A DNA stretch of 41,569 bases, taken from an uncultured Actinomycetales bacterium. GTDB taxonomy: Bacteria; Actinomycetota; Actinomycetes; S36-B12. Location of the stretch: positions 1-41,569 of the forward strand of contig CAJXYI010000024.1 of assembly GCA_913063435.1 (NCBI GenBank), read 5' to 3'. The notes under the pieces are model-generated. The model was not told where the DNA came from. It made no database searches and saw nothing but the letters and a program-made list of their open reading frames with translations. Positions 15,941-23,452 of this stretch are shown here, one piece after another; the first letter of the stretch is position 1, and each line of letters starts with the position of its first letter. The translations under genes and the position numbers were made by a program.

Positions 15941-17019
15941 CGACCCCGAACCTGAACCCGAGTTTGAGCCTGAGTCAGTTGGACCTGCAGCGTGCGTCGA
16001 TCTACTTTGCCGCCGGGCAGGCGTGGTAGTTCCTCGCGTTGTATCCACAAACGAGGTCGCGCGGGATCGGGTAGGGCGTGCGCGGCATGGCGCAGTTGTT
16101 CCGACGTCGCTGAACCTACGTGAACTGCTGCGATGACCTCGCCGAGGCGATCGTGTGGGATACCGATGACGGCAACGTCCTCGACACCGGTGATGCGGCG
16201 CAGAGCGGCTTCGACATCCTCGACGAGGACAGTGTGCCCAGCTGTGGTCACCGCGGTATCGCCACGACCACGCAGGATGAGTCCGCCGCGAGTGTCGAAG
16301 TCGCCCATGTCGCCCACGGTGACCCAGTCACCCTGGCGACGCATGGGTCCGATCATCGAATCGAGATATCCAACTGCCAGGAAGGGCGAATTCACCCAGA
16401 TGAATCCATCGCGGATGTCGATATCGCAGCCGGGCACCGGCTCGAAGGCGCCGGGCTCGCGACGCCAGGCGATGAAGGAGGTCTCGGCGGCACCGTAGTA
16501 CTCCACCATTTCCACCCCGGCACGTTCGGCCTTGCGCCACAGGGCCTCGGAGGCAGTCGCGCCAGCGGATACGACCAGTCGAGGTGTGCGTCGCTCGCCC
16601 TCTAAGACCTGATCGAGGATGTCATCGATGGCGGTGGGCACCGCGTGCACCACATCTGCATCCGGATGCCCGCGGAGGGGCCGAGCGGAGACGGTCACCC
16701 TAGGGATCGCCCCGTGGTGCAAGGCGTGCATCGCCGCGAAGAGGACCATGGTGGAAGACGCAGATCCGATCAATTCGATCGTTTCTCCGGCATGGACTCC
16801 CATGCGGGATTCGATGGCAGCGAAGCTCATGCGCCATGAATCCCAGGATCGAACGATGCAGCGAGGTGTCATTGTGGAACCGGAACTGAAGACGCCGATG
16901 TGATCAGGTGCGATCAAGTCGAGGAGCCGATGCCGTTCGGTGGGATCTACAGACGACGGGGCAGCCAGATAAGACTGATGGGACTGCATGGCGGTGAATG
17001 CCGCATCCACATCCGTCAT
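15937..17019 (-). CDS. Short acyl-AMP/CoA ligase (YhfT/MenE-like) in the biotin transport operon
   Basis: A 360-residue ANL-superfamily enzyme. The phosphate loop is atypical, FSSGSTMTPR (about 46-55), in place of the usual SSGTTGxPK. Further motifs are VEYYGAAETS (about 188), the ATP-binding WVTVGDMGDFD (about 247), GRGDTAVTTAGHTVLVEDVE (hinge) and the terminal catalytic Lys region LPRLPGGKVDRRT. It is small for the family, lacking much of the usual N-terminal subdomain. The start at 17019 has AAGGA upstream at proper spacing and lies 11 bases after bioY; the longer open frame overlaps bioY and is rejected. With the thiolase it may make or trim an acyl-CoA related to biotin or its pimelate-like precursor; this is inference. 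Confidence 0.83.
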   Translation of the reverse strand: MTDVDAAFTAMQSHQSYLAAPSSVDPTERHRLLDLIAPDHIGVFSSGSTMTPRCIVRSWDSWRMSFAAIESRMGVHAGETIELIGSASSTMVLFAAMHALHHGAIPRVTVSARPLRGHPDADVVHAVPTAIDDILDQVLEGERRTPRLVVSAGATASEALWRKAERAGVEMVEYYGAAETSFIAWRREPGAFEPVPGCDIDIRDGFIWVNSPFLAVGYLDSMIGPMRRQGDWVTVGDMGDFDTRGGLILRGRGDTAVTTAGHTVLVEDVEAALRRITGVEDVAVIGIPHDRLGEVIAAVHVGSATSEQLRHAAHALPDPARPRLWIQREELPRLPGGKVDRRTLQVQLTQAQTRVQVRGR

Positions 17020-17030
17020 GTTCAAGTCCT

Positions 17031-17627
17031 TCACGAGTGAACTCGGTGAGTGTCCAGTAGGTCCGGGTAGGCCCGGTGCACGGCGGCGGCTGCGATCGTG
17101 GCGATCACGACCTTGATGGCATCGCCGGGCAGGTACGCCGTGGCGGCGATGGCCGTTGCGACGACGCCGGAGGTGCCCAGGACGAAGGCCTGGACGGGGA
17201 TACCGATGGCATAGACGACGGCGATGCCACCGATGACATTGGCTAGGGCACCCCACCAGAGCGGATAGCGGGGCAGCTTCATCGTGATCAGCCAGCCGAT
17301 GACCCCGGCTCCGATGATCCAGCCGATGAGATAGCCGACACTCGGCCCCGCGAATACCGCCAATCCGCCGCGTCCACCGGCTAGCAGGGGCAGGCCGAGT
17401 GCGACGAGGACGAGGAGGAGTGCGACCGAGGCCATGGCCTTGCGTGGACCCAGGATCGATCCGGCCAGCATCACCCCGAGGGTCTGCAAGGTGATGGGGA
17501 CACCGCTGGCCAGGGTCAGTGCCCCGGGCAGGCCGAGAACGGCGATCAAGGCGGTGAAAGAGGCGATCAGGGCGATGTCTCGGGCACCCGAGCGTGCGGG
17601 AGAGCGAGCAGGGGAACCATCCGACAC
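17031..17627 (-). CDS. bioY: Biotin-binding S component of the ECF transporter
   Basis: BioY captures biotin in the membrane and works with BioM and BioN encoded further down the operon. The 198-residue protein has about six helices and the family signatures GVPITLQTLGVMLAGSILGP (about 43-62), GRGGLAVFAGPSVGYLIGW, and the C-terminal AYLPGDAIKVVIAT (about 165). GTG at 17633 is possible, but the GTG at 17627 is chosen because the TAGCCT hexamer on this strand ends six bases before it, the spacing seen for other leaderless genes here; a start at 17633 would directly abut the hexamer. It is the first gene of the operon and divergent from the DUF3145 gene. Confidence 0.93.
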   Translation of the reverse strand: MSDGSPARSPARSGARDIALIASFTALIAVLGLPGALTLASGVPITLQTLGVMLAGSILGPRKAMASVALLLVLVALGLPLLAGGRGGLAVFAGPSVGYLIGWIIGAGVIGWLITMKLPRYPLWWGALANVIGGIAVVYAIGIPVQAFVLGTSGVVATAIAATAYLPGDAIKVVIATIAAAAVHRAYPDLLDTHRVHS

Positions 17628-17633
17628 GCGCAC

Positions 17634-17643
17634 AGGCTATCCT
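17634..17643. promoter_or_regulatory. Bidirectional promoter element for bioY and the DUF3145 gene
   Basis: AGGCTATCCT has the form ANNNTANNNT. On the minus strand it reads TAGCCT (17639-17634), six bases before the bioY GTG; on the plus strand it reads TATCCT (17638-17643), about 60 bases before the DUF3145 start. The two -10 hexamers share the central TA. Divergent transcription from such symmetric -10 sites is established in bacteria. Confidence 0.5.
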
Positions 17644-17704
17644 TGCCCCAGGTCATCCGGTGATCGAGGACGCAGGGGAAGGCGACACTCGATCGGAGGT
17701 GACC

Positions 17705-18226
17705 ATGTCGTCGTTGACAAGCTCTGCCGGCACCGCCCGTGGGGTCATCATGGTGCATGCCGTTCCGCGTGCCATCGTTCCGCACGTGGTCTGGGCGCTT
17801 CGCGATGTCCTTGCCCGGCAGGCCCCGGATCTGGATTTCGGGCCTCAGCCTGTCGCACCGGGCACTCTTCGAGCGGTGGCGAACTGGCGCGGACCGGCCG
17901 GCAGCGCTGCCCGGATCGCGTCGGCACTTCGGGTGATGCCGGACACCCTGTTCGAGGTGGTCGAGGATTTCGCCTCCGATCGTGAGGGCGAGCGATACGC
18001 CTATACACCCAGCCTGGGACTGTTCCGAGCGACGATCGGAGTGCACGGCGACATCTATTTGCACGAGGACCGGGTTCGTGCGGCGATCGATGGTGCGCGC
18101 GAACACGGCGTCGATCTGGCCGAGGGGCTCGCGCACCTGCTGGGGGACGCCTGGGATGTCGAACTCGAGCCGTATCGGGTAGCGACCTCCGACACCCCGA
18201 TTCGGGTGCTGCATCACGTCGTGTAG
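17705..18226 (+). CDS. DUF3145 family protein
   Basis: A 173-residue actinobacterial protein of unknown function. Typical DUF3145 blocks are present: GVIMVHAVPRAIVPHVVWAL (about 13-32), the APGTLRAVANW segment, LFEVVEDFASDREGERYAYT and LGLFRATIGVHGDIYLHEDRVRAAI (about 101-125). It has no signal peptide or membrane segment and is probably cytoplasmic. An ATG at 17705 is chosen over upstream in-frame starts because GGAGGTGACC precedes it and the longer versions overlap bioY. In other actinobacteria this gene also sits near the fatty acid synthase cluster, as here, where it converges on accD (14-base gap). A role in lipid metabolism is suggested only by this neighbourhood. Confidence 0.88.
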   Translation: MSSLTSSAGTARGVIMVHAVPRAIVPHVVWALRDVLARQAPDLDFGPQPVAPGTLRAVANWRGPAGSAARIASALRVMPDTLFEVVEDFASDREGERYAYTPSLGLFRATIGVHGDIYLHEDRVRAAIDGAREHGVDLAEGLAHLLGDAWDVELEPYRVATSDTPIRVLHHVV

Positions 18227-18240
18227 CCGGGTGTAGCCGG

Positions 18241-19647
18241 CTACAGCGGGATGTTGCCGTGTGCTCCGCGGGCGCCGGGGGTGTCGAGCAGTACCTGCGC
18301 TATGCGCCTGCGGGTTTCGCGTGGCTCGACGATCTCGTCGACCACACCGATATCGAGTGCGCGGCCGATGCCACCGGAGATCACCTCATGTTCGGCGGCG
18401 AGTTCGAGTTCGAGTTGCGCCCGCAGTTCCTCATCGCTGGCCTCCGCCAGGCGACGTCGGTGCAGAATGCGCACCGCGGCGACCGACCCCATGACCGCGA
18501 CCTCGGCCTGTGGCCAGGCGAAGACCCGGGTCGCACCCAGCGACGAGGAGTTCATCGCGACGTAGGCGCCGCCGTAGGCCTTGCGGGTGACCACCGTGAC
18601 ACGGGGCACGACACATTCGGCGAACGCGTGCAGGAGTTTCGCGCCGCGTCGCACGACACCGTCCCATTCCTGCCCGACACCGGGAAGGTAGCCGGGAACG
18701 TCGACGACGACGACGAGGGGCACGGCGAGTGCATCGCACATGCGCACGAAGCGCGAGGCCTTCTCCGCGCTGGACGAATCGAGGCAGCCGCCGAGTCGCA
18801 ATGGGTTATTGGCGACGACACCCACGGTGCGCCCACCGAGACGGCCGAGGGCGACGACGATGTTCGGTGCCCATCGTGCGTGCAGTTCGACCGTGGAACC
18901 CTCGTCGAGAAGACCCTCGATCAGAGGATGCACGTCATAGGCGCGCCGGCTCGATTCGGGCAGCAGATCAGCCAGGTCGCGGTCATCGACAGCGGCTAGG
19001 TCGAGTGAGCCCTGCGCTCCGAGGAGAGAAGCAACACGACGACCCTCATCGAGTGCGGCGCGTTCGGTATCGGTGACGATGTGCACCACACCACTGCGTC
19101 GACCATGCGGATCGGGGCCGCCCAGGCGCAGCATGTCCACCTGTTCGCCGGTCACCGATCGGATCACCTCGGGACCGGTGACGAAGATGCGACCCTCGGG
19201 CCCCAGGATGACGATGTCGGTCAGTGCCGGTCCGTATGCCGCACCTCCGGCGGCAGGTCCGAGCACGATGGAAATCTGGGCGACCTTCCCAGAGATCCGC
19301 GTCATCGCTGCGAACACGCGCCCTACTCCATCGAGGCTCGCCACACCTTCGCGCAACCGAGCACCTCCGGAGTGCCAGATCCCCACGACCGGGCAGGAGT
19401 CGGCGAATGCGCGGTCATAGGCGGTGACGATCGCTCGGCATCCCGCCTCACCCATCGCGCCACCTTGCACGGTGGGGTCGGTGGCGAACGCCACGACGTT
19501 GTGCCCATCGACGCGGCCCACTCCGACGAGGACACCGCTGTCGTCTTCGGGGGTGATGGTGGTGAAAGTTCCCGGATCGAAGAATTGCTCGAGTCGTACC
19601 CGGGGTGATCGCGGATCGAGTTCGATCGTGGTGACCTCGTCGGTCAT
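18241..19647 (-). CDS. accD: Acyl-CoA carboxylase carboxyltransferase (AccD-type beta subunit)
   Basis: A 468-residue carboxyltransferase that should make malonyl-CoA (or a related acyl malonate) for the fatty acid synthase encoded next to it. The crotonase-fold halves show WHSGGARLREGVASLDGVG (about 91-109), GPAAGGAAYGPALTDIVI (about 128-145), FVTGPEVIRSVTGE, and in the C-terminal half VVVDVPGYLPGVGQE and RKAYGGAYVAMNSSSLGA (about 360-377). Compared with AccD5-type proteins it is shortened in the N-terminal RxKLTAR region. Its stop lies 14 bases from that of DUF3145, and its ATG overlaps the fabF stop. A biotinylated alpha partner must come from elsewhere, or be shared with mccA. Acetyl- versus propionyl-CoA preference cannot be read with confidence. 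Confidence 0.88.
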   Translation of the reverse strand: MTDEVTTIELDPRSPRVRLEQFFDPGTFTTITPEDDSGVLVGVGRVDGHNVVAFATDPTVQGGAMGEAGCRAIVTAYDRAFADSCPVVGIWHSGGARLREGVASLDGVGRVFAAMTRISGKVAQISIVLGPAAGGAAYGPALTDIVILGPEGRIFVTGPEVIRSVTGEQVDMLRLGGPDPHGRRSGVVHIVTDTERAALDEGRRVASLLGAQGSLDLAAVDDRDLADLLPESSRRAYDVHPLIEGLLDEGSTVELHARWAPNIVVALGRLGGRTVGVVANNPLRLGGCLDSSSAEKASRFVRMCDALAVPLVVVVDVPGYLPGVGQEWDGVVRRGAKLLHAFAECVVPRVTVVTRKAYGGAYVAMNSSSLGATRVFAWPQAEVAVMGSVAAVRILHRRRLAEASDEELRAQLELELAAEHEVISGGIGRALDIGVVDEIVEPRETRRRIAQVLLDTPGARGAHGNIPL

Positions 19648-20873
19648 GAGGCAGACCGGAAAGCCACGGTGACGTCATGACCGCCGAAGCCGAAGGAGTT
19701 GTTCACAGCCACGAGATCTCCCTGGGGAAGTGAACGCGCGGTGTTCGCGGCGACGTTCAACCGGATGTCGGGATCGAGTTCGTCGATGTTGATCGTCGGC
19801 GGTGCGACACGATGGTGCAGTGCCAGCACCGTGAAGAGCGCCTCGAGAGCGCCAGCGGCGCCGAGGGTGTGGCCGGTCATCGACTTCGTGCCCGACACGA
19901 TCGCTGCCGTGTTCTCGCCGAGAGCTGCTCGGATCGCGACAGCTTCGGCGATGTCTCCCTGCGGGGTCGAGGTGGCATGCGCGTTGACATGGACCACATC
20001 CGTCGGAACAGCATCTGCCGCCTCGATGGCAGCCCGCATCGCTCGGGCAGCACCGTGTCCCTCGGGGTCGGGTTGGGCGATGTGATGTGCATCCGCGGTC
20101 ATCCCGGCCCCAGCGTACGTCGCATAGATGCGTGCTCCACGTGCCCGGGCATGGTCACCACGTTCGAGGACGAGCATCGCTGCACCCTCGCCCATGACGA
20201 AACCATCACGCGCGAGGTCATAGGGACGAGACGCGGCAGGCGGGTCGTCGTTGCGCGTCGACAGCGCCCGCATCGCGGCGAAGCCTGCGATGGTGAGGGG
20301 GTGGATGGGGGCTTCGGTTCCGCCGACCACGACCACGTCGGCGCGGCCGTCGGTGATCATTCGGGCACCCCACACGATCGCCTCGGCACCCGATGCGCAG
20401 GCGCTGACCGGTGCATGCACACCGGCTGCCGCCTGCCGATCGAGTCCGACCACGGCCGAGGGACCATTGGGCATCAGCATCGGGACGGTATGCGGTGAGA
20501 CGCGCGAGGGGCCCCGTTCCTTGAGCACGTCGTAGGCGTCGAGCAAGGTGATCACCCCGCCGATCCCGGTGCCCACGACGGAACCCATACGCTCGGGCTC
20601 CACCTCGGGGGCGCCGGCATCGGCCCACGCCTCCCGGGAGGCGATCAGCGCCGAGGCCTGCGATCGGTCCAGTCGGCGATTCTCGACCCGGTCGAGCACC
20701 TCGCCAGGATCAACGGCGAGCACCCCGGCGAAACGCACCGGCAGATCGCCAGCCCACTCCTGGGTCAGCGTCACGACCCCCGACTCACCGCGGGTCACCG
20801 CCGCCCACGTGCTCTCCACATCACCGCCGATAGGTGTAGTGGCACCTAGTCCGGTGACGACGATGTCAGGCAC
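19644..20873 (-). CDS. fabF: Beta-ketoacyl-ACP synthase II
   Basis: FabF condenses malonyl-ACP with a growing acyl-ACP during elongation. The 409-residue protein has the Cys-His-His triad: Cys about 159 in VSACASGAEAI, His in NAHATSTPQGD (about 298), and His in KSMTGHTLGAAGALEA (about 335). The usual NAHGTSTP is NAHATSTP here. It starts with a GTG two bases after the acpP stop and overlaps accD, so the leftward fab operon is tightly coupled. The ending NNSFGFGGHDVTVAF is characteristic of FabF. Confidence 0.95.
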   Translation of the reverse strand: MPDIVVTGLGATTPIGGDVESTWAAVTRGESGVVTLTQEWAGDLPVRFAGVLAVDPGEVLDRVENRRLDRSQASALIASREAWADAGAPEVEPERMGSVVGTGIGGVITLLDAYDVLKERGPSRVSPHTVPMLMPNGPSAVVGLDRQAAAGVHAPVSACASGAEAIVWGARMITDGRADVVVVGGTEAPIHPLTIAGFAAMRALSTRNDDPPAASRPYDLARDGFVMGEGAAMLVLERGDHARARGARIYATYAGAGMTADAHHIAQPDPEGHGAARAMRAAIEAADAVPTDVVHVNAHATSTPQGDIAEAVAIRAALGENTAAIVSGTKSMTGHTLGAAGALEALFTVLALHHRVAPPTINIDELDPDIRLNVAANTARSLPQGDLVAVNNSFGFGGHDVTVAFRSAS

Positions 20874-20875
20874 AG

Positions 20876-21115
20876 TCAGGCCGTGGCCTTAGCGATGTAG
20901 TCGACAGCATCGCCGACGGTGCGCAGGTTCTTCACCTCACTGTCGGGGATCTTCACATCCCACTTGTCCTCGGCTGCCATGACGACCTCGACCATGGACA
21001 GTGAATCGATGTCGAGGTCATCGACGAAGGACTTGTCCAACTGGACATCGTCGACGGGTACGCCGGCGACCTCGTTGACGATCTCGGCTAGTCCGGACAG
21101 GATCTGCTCGCTCAC
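20876..21115 (-). CDS. acpP: Acyl carrier protein
   Basis: A 79-residue acidic four-helix carrier. The phosphopantetheine-accepting Ser is residue 38 in DIDSLSMVEVVMAAED, with the expected helix II. It starts with a GTG preceded by AAAGGA at six-base spacing. It lies between fabH (38 bases upstream) and fabF (2 bases downstream) as in other actinobacterial type II fatty acid synthase operons, and is the substrate shuttle for FabD, FabH and FabF. Confidence 0.96.
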   Translation of the reverse strand: MSEQILSGLAEIVNEVAGVPVDDVQLDKSFVDDLDIDSLSMVEVVMAAEDKWDVKIPDSEVKNLRTVGDAVDYIAKATA

Positions 21116-21153
21116 GGATATTCCTTTCGGGAGTTGGGTACTAGTCAGGGACT

Positions 21154-22158
21154 CTAGGGCAGGCGGACGACCTGGGAGGCATAGGCCAAGCCGGCGCCGA
21201 AACCGATGAGTAGGGCCAGCCCGCCGTGCGGCACCTCCCCGGTGCTGAGCATGCGGTCCATCGCAATCGGGATCGAGGCCGCAGATGTGTTGCCTGTCGT
21301 CGCGATATCGCGGGCTACGGGAACGTGCTCGGGGAGCTTCAGTGCTCGGATCATCGCATCGGTGATGCGCATGTTCGCCTGGTGCGGGATGAATGCGTCG
21401 AGATCATCGGCGGCTACCCCGGCTGCCTCGAGGGACTGTGTTGCGGTCTTCGCCATATGCGCGACAGCCCATCGGAAGACCTGCTGACCCTGCATCGACA
21501 GGGTCGGGAAGCGCTCGCCGCCGTTGTCGCGATAGTCGGTCAGCGATTGGGTCATCGTGATCGCGTCGTACTGCTCACCATCGGAGCCCCACACCACCGG
21601 GCCGATGGCCGGTTCGTCGGAGGGACCGACGACGGCGGCACCCGCGCCATCGGCGAAGATGAACGCCGTCGATCGGTCGTCGAGATCGATCCAGTCGGTG
21701 AGTTTCTCTACCCCGATGACCAGCACATGCTCCGCGGATCCACCGCGCACGAGGTCCTGGGCGAGTGCGAGCCCGTAGCAGAAGCCCGCGCAGGCTGCGG
21801 AGATGTCGAAGGCCGCGGCCTTATTCGTGCCCAGCCGGTAGGCGATCTCGGCGGCTGCCGACGGAGTGGGATACGGATGGGTGACCGTCGCCACGATGAC
21901 CGTGCCGATATCGGTCACCGACACGCCCGCAGCGACGAGAGCACGTTCTGCGGCGAGGAACGCCAGATCGCACACGGTCTGATCAGGCGCGGCATAGCGG
22001 CGCTCGACAATCCCTGAGCGTTCCTGGATCCACTCGTCGGTGGAATCGATGCGTTCGCACACCTCGGCATTGGTAACCACACGGTCGGGGCGATAGCCCG
22101 CGACGCCCATAATGCGCGCATGCGGGTGACCCTTCGCGCTGCGGAGGGGTGTGCTCAT
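21154..22158 (-). CDS. fabH: Beta-ketoacyl-ACP synthase III
   Basis: FabH starts fatty acid synthesis by condensing an acyl-CoA primer with malonyl-ACP. The 334-residue protein has the catalytic Cys 123 in DISAACAGFCYGL, His in FIPHQANMRI (about 262), and Asn in TTGNTSAASIPI (about 293). In actinobacteria such enzymes often use branched primers like isovaleryl-CoA, which would link it to the leucine catabolic operon in this window; primer choice is inference. The ATG follows GAAGGAG at good spacing. It lies 25 bases after fabD. Confidence 0.95.
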   Translation of the reverse strand: MSTPLRSAKGHPHARIMGVAGYRPDRVVTNAEVCERIDSTDEWIQERSGIVERRYAAPDQTVCDLAFLAAERALVAAGVSVTDIGTVIVATVTHPYPTPSAAAEIAYRLGTNKAAAFDISAACAGFCYGLALAQDLVRGGSAEHVLVIGVEKLTDWIDLDDRSTAFIFADGAGAAVVGPSDEPAIGPVVWGSDGEQYDAITMTQSLTDYRDNGGERFPTLSMQGQQVFRWAVAHMAKTATQSLEAAGVAADDLDAFIPHQANMRITDAMIRALKLPEHVPVARDIATTGNTSAASIPIAMDRMLSTGEVPHGGLALLIGFGAGLAYASQVVRLP

Positions 22159-22183
22159 CGGGCGTCTCCTTCGGAGGTGGGGA

Positions 22184-23374
22184 TCAACTGATCGGGTGCA
22201 GGCGTAGCAGGGGTTGGCCCGGTGACACAGGATCGCCGTTTTCGACGACCCATTCCACCACCACGCCGCCGTGTGGCGCGGTGACCTCGATCGTGTCGCG
22301 CAGATTCGCCACGGTGCCGATCATCGTGCCGGCAGGGATCGTGGTCCCGGAGACTGCCGCCGCGACATCGTCTGCGTAGGCGAAGGTTCCCTTGCTCGGG
22401 GACACGATCAGTCGCCAACTCGGTGATGTCGACAGGGAATCGACCGCGGGTGCGTGGCGGGCGATGAGGTCCCAGGCTGCGGGGAGGTCATCGGGGGTCT
22501 TCAACGCCAGAGTCTCCACCCCGGGAAGGGCGCGCCTGGCCAGGCCGGTGAGGGTTCCTGCGGGAGGGATCTCCAGAAGGGCGGTGATTCCCAGGTCGGT
22601 CATCGTGGTTTGGCACAGGTCCCAGCGCACTGGACGGGCGACCTGTCGGACAAGGCGGCCCAGCACGTCTCGGCCGTCGTGAACGACCTGACCGTCGGCA
22701 TTGGAAATCAACCGCAGGCGTGGATCATGGGTGGAGATCGCCCGCGCGTGACGGGCCAGGACATCGACAGCTGGCGCCATGAATTCGGTGTGGAACGCTC
22801 CGGCGACCTCGAGGGGGCGCACGCGCGCCCTGTCGGGTGGGTTCTCGGCGAAGGCGGCAAGGTCACCGAGTCGACCGGCGACAACGATCTGTCCGGCGCC
22901 GTTGACATTGGCCGGTGTCAAGCCGGCGCGTTCGGCAGCTTCGAACACCTCGTCGGCGTCACCGCCGAGGACCGCGCTCATCCCGGTGGGGACTGCCGCC
23001 GACGCTGCGGCCATCGCTCGACCACGCTCGCGGACGAAAACCATGGCCTGCTCTGCGGTCAGCACACCCGCAGCGGCCGCAGCGGTGATCTCGCCGACGC
23101 TGTGCCCGGCCCCGGCACCGATCCGGGTGAAGGCCTCGGCCGGATGCGGGAAGAGTTCCAGCAGGGTCACCAAGCCCGCAGCGACCAGCAGCGGTTGGGC
23201 GATCGCGGTATCGCGGATGGTGTCGGCATCGGAGGTGGTGCCGTGGGTGATGAGATCGACCCCGGCGACCGTGGACAGCCATTCCAGGCGCTCGGTCACG
23301 GTGGGTAGTTCCAGCCAGGGAGTGAGGAAGCCGGGAACCTGGGCCCCCTGTCCGGGAGCGACGACGACGAGCAC
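22184..23374 (-). CDS. fabD: Malonyl-CoA:ACP transacylase fused to a biotinyl/lipoyl-like domain
   Basis: FabD loads malonate onto ACP. Residues 1-305 are a complete transacylase: GQGAQ (8-12), the nucleophile Ser 92 in GHSVGE, the RERGRAM Arg near 117, His 195 in GAFHTEFMAP, and GTLTGLARRAL near 273-283. Unusually, about 80 further residues follow (318-396) that resemble a biotin carboxyl carrier or lipoyl domain: IPAGTMIGTVAN, then TIEVTAPHGGVVVEWVVENG, DPVSPGQPLLRL. At the usual EAMKM site the sequence is NLRD (357-360) with no lysine, so it is probably not biotinylated. The start is a GTG with AAGG-type sequence upstream. The transacylase call is secure; the role of the extra domain is unknown. 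Confidence 0.92.
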   Translation of the reverse strand: MLVVVAPGQGAQVPGFLTPWLELPTVTERLEWLSTVAGVDLITHGTTSDADTIRDTAIAQPLLVAAGLVTLLELFPHPAEAFTRIGAGAGHSVGEITAAAAAGVLTAEQAMVFVRERGRAMAAASAAVPTGMSAVLGGDADEVFEAAERAGLTPANVNGAGQIVVAGRLGDLAAFAENPPDRARVRPLEVAGAFHTEFMAPAVDVLARHARAISTHDPRLRLISNADGQVVHDGRDVLGRLVRQVARPVRWDLCQTTMTDLGITALLEIPPAGTLTGLARRALPGVETLALKTPDDLPAAWDLIARHAPAVDSLSTSPSWRLIVSPSKGTFAYADDVAAAVSGTTIPAGTMIGTVANLRDTIEVTAPHGGVVVEWVVENGDPVSPGQPLLRLHPIS

Positions 23375-23421
23375 GGCCTTACCCTTCCGTCATCGGTCCT
23401 GCCATCACGATGCGCTCGCCG

Positions 23422-23445
23422 CCAATGTCGGCGCACGCCTATTGG
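23422..23445. promoter_or_regulatory. Nested inverted repeat in the fasR-fabD intergenic region
   Basis: CCAAT and ATTGG arms enclose an inner GGCG-CA-CGCC repeat, slightly off-centre. It lies about 50 bases before the fabD start and just after the regulator gene, so it is a candidate binding site for the FasR-like activator. No comparison with known FasR sites could be made. Confidence 0.35.
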
Positions 23446-23452
23446 AGGAACC

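Noticed and set aside
17020-17256. N-terminal extension of the AMP-ligase gene over bioY
   Set aside because: The extension is Arg/His-rich shadow sequence of bioY, whereas ATG 17019 has a proper ribosome site.
18233-18244. GTAGCCGGCTAC palindrome between DUF3145 and accD as a terminator
   Set aside because: The stem is only six base pairs with no loop and no T-run; it appears to arise from a local GTGTAGCCGG duplication.
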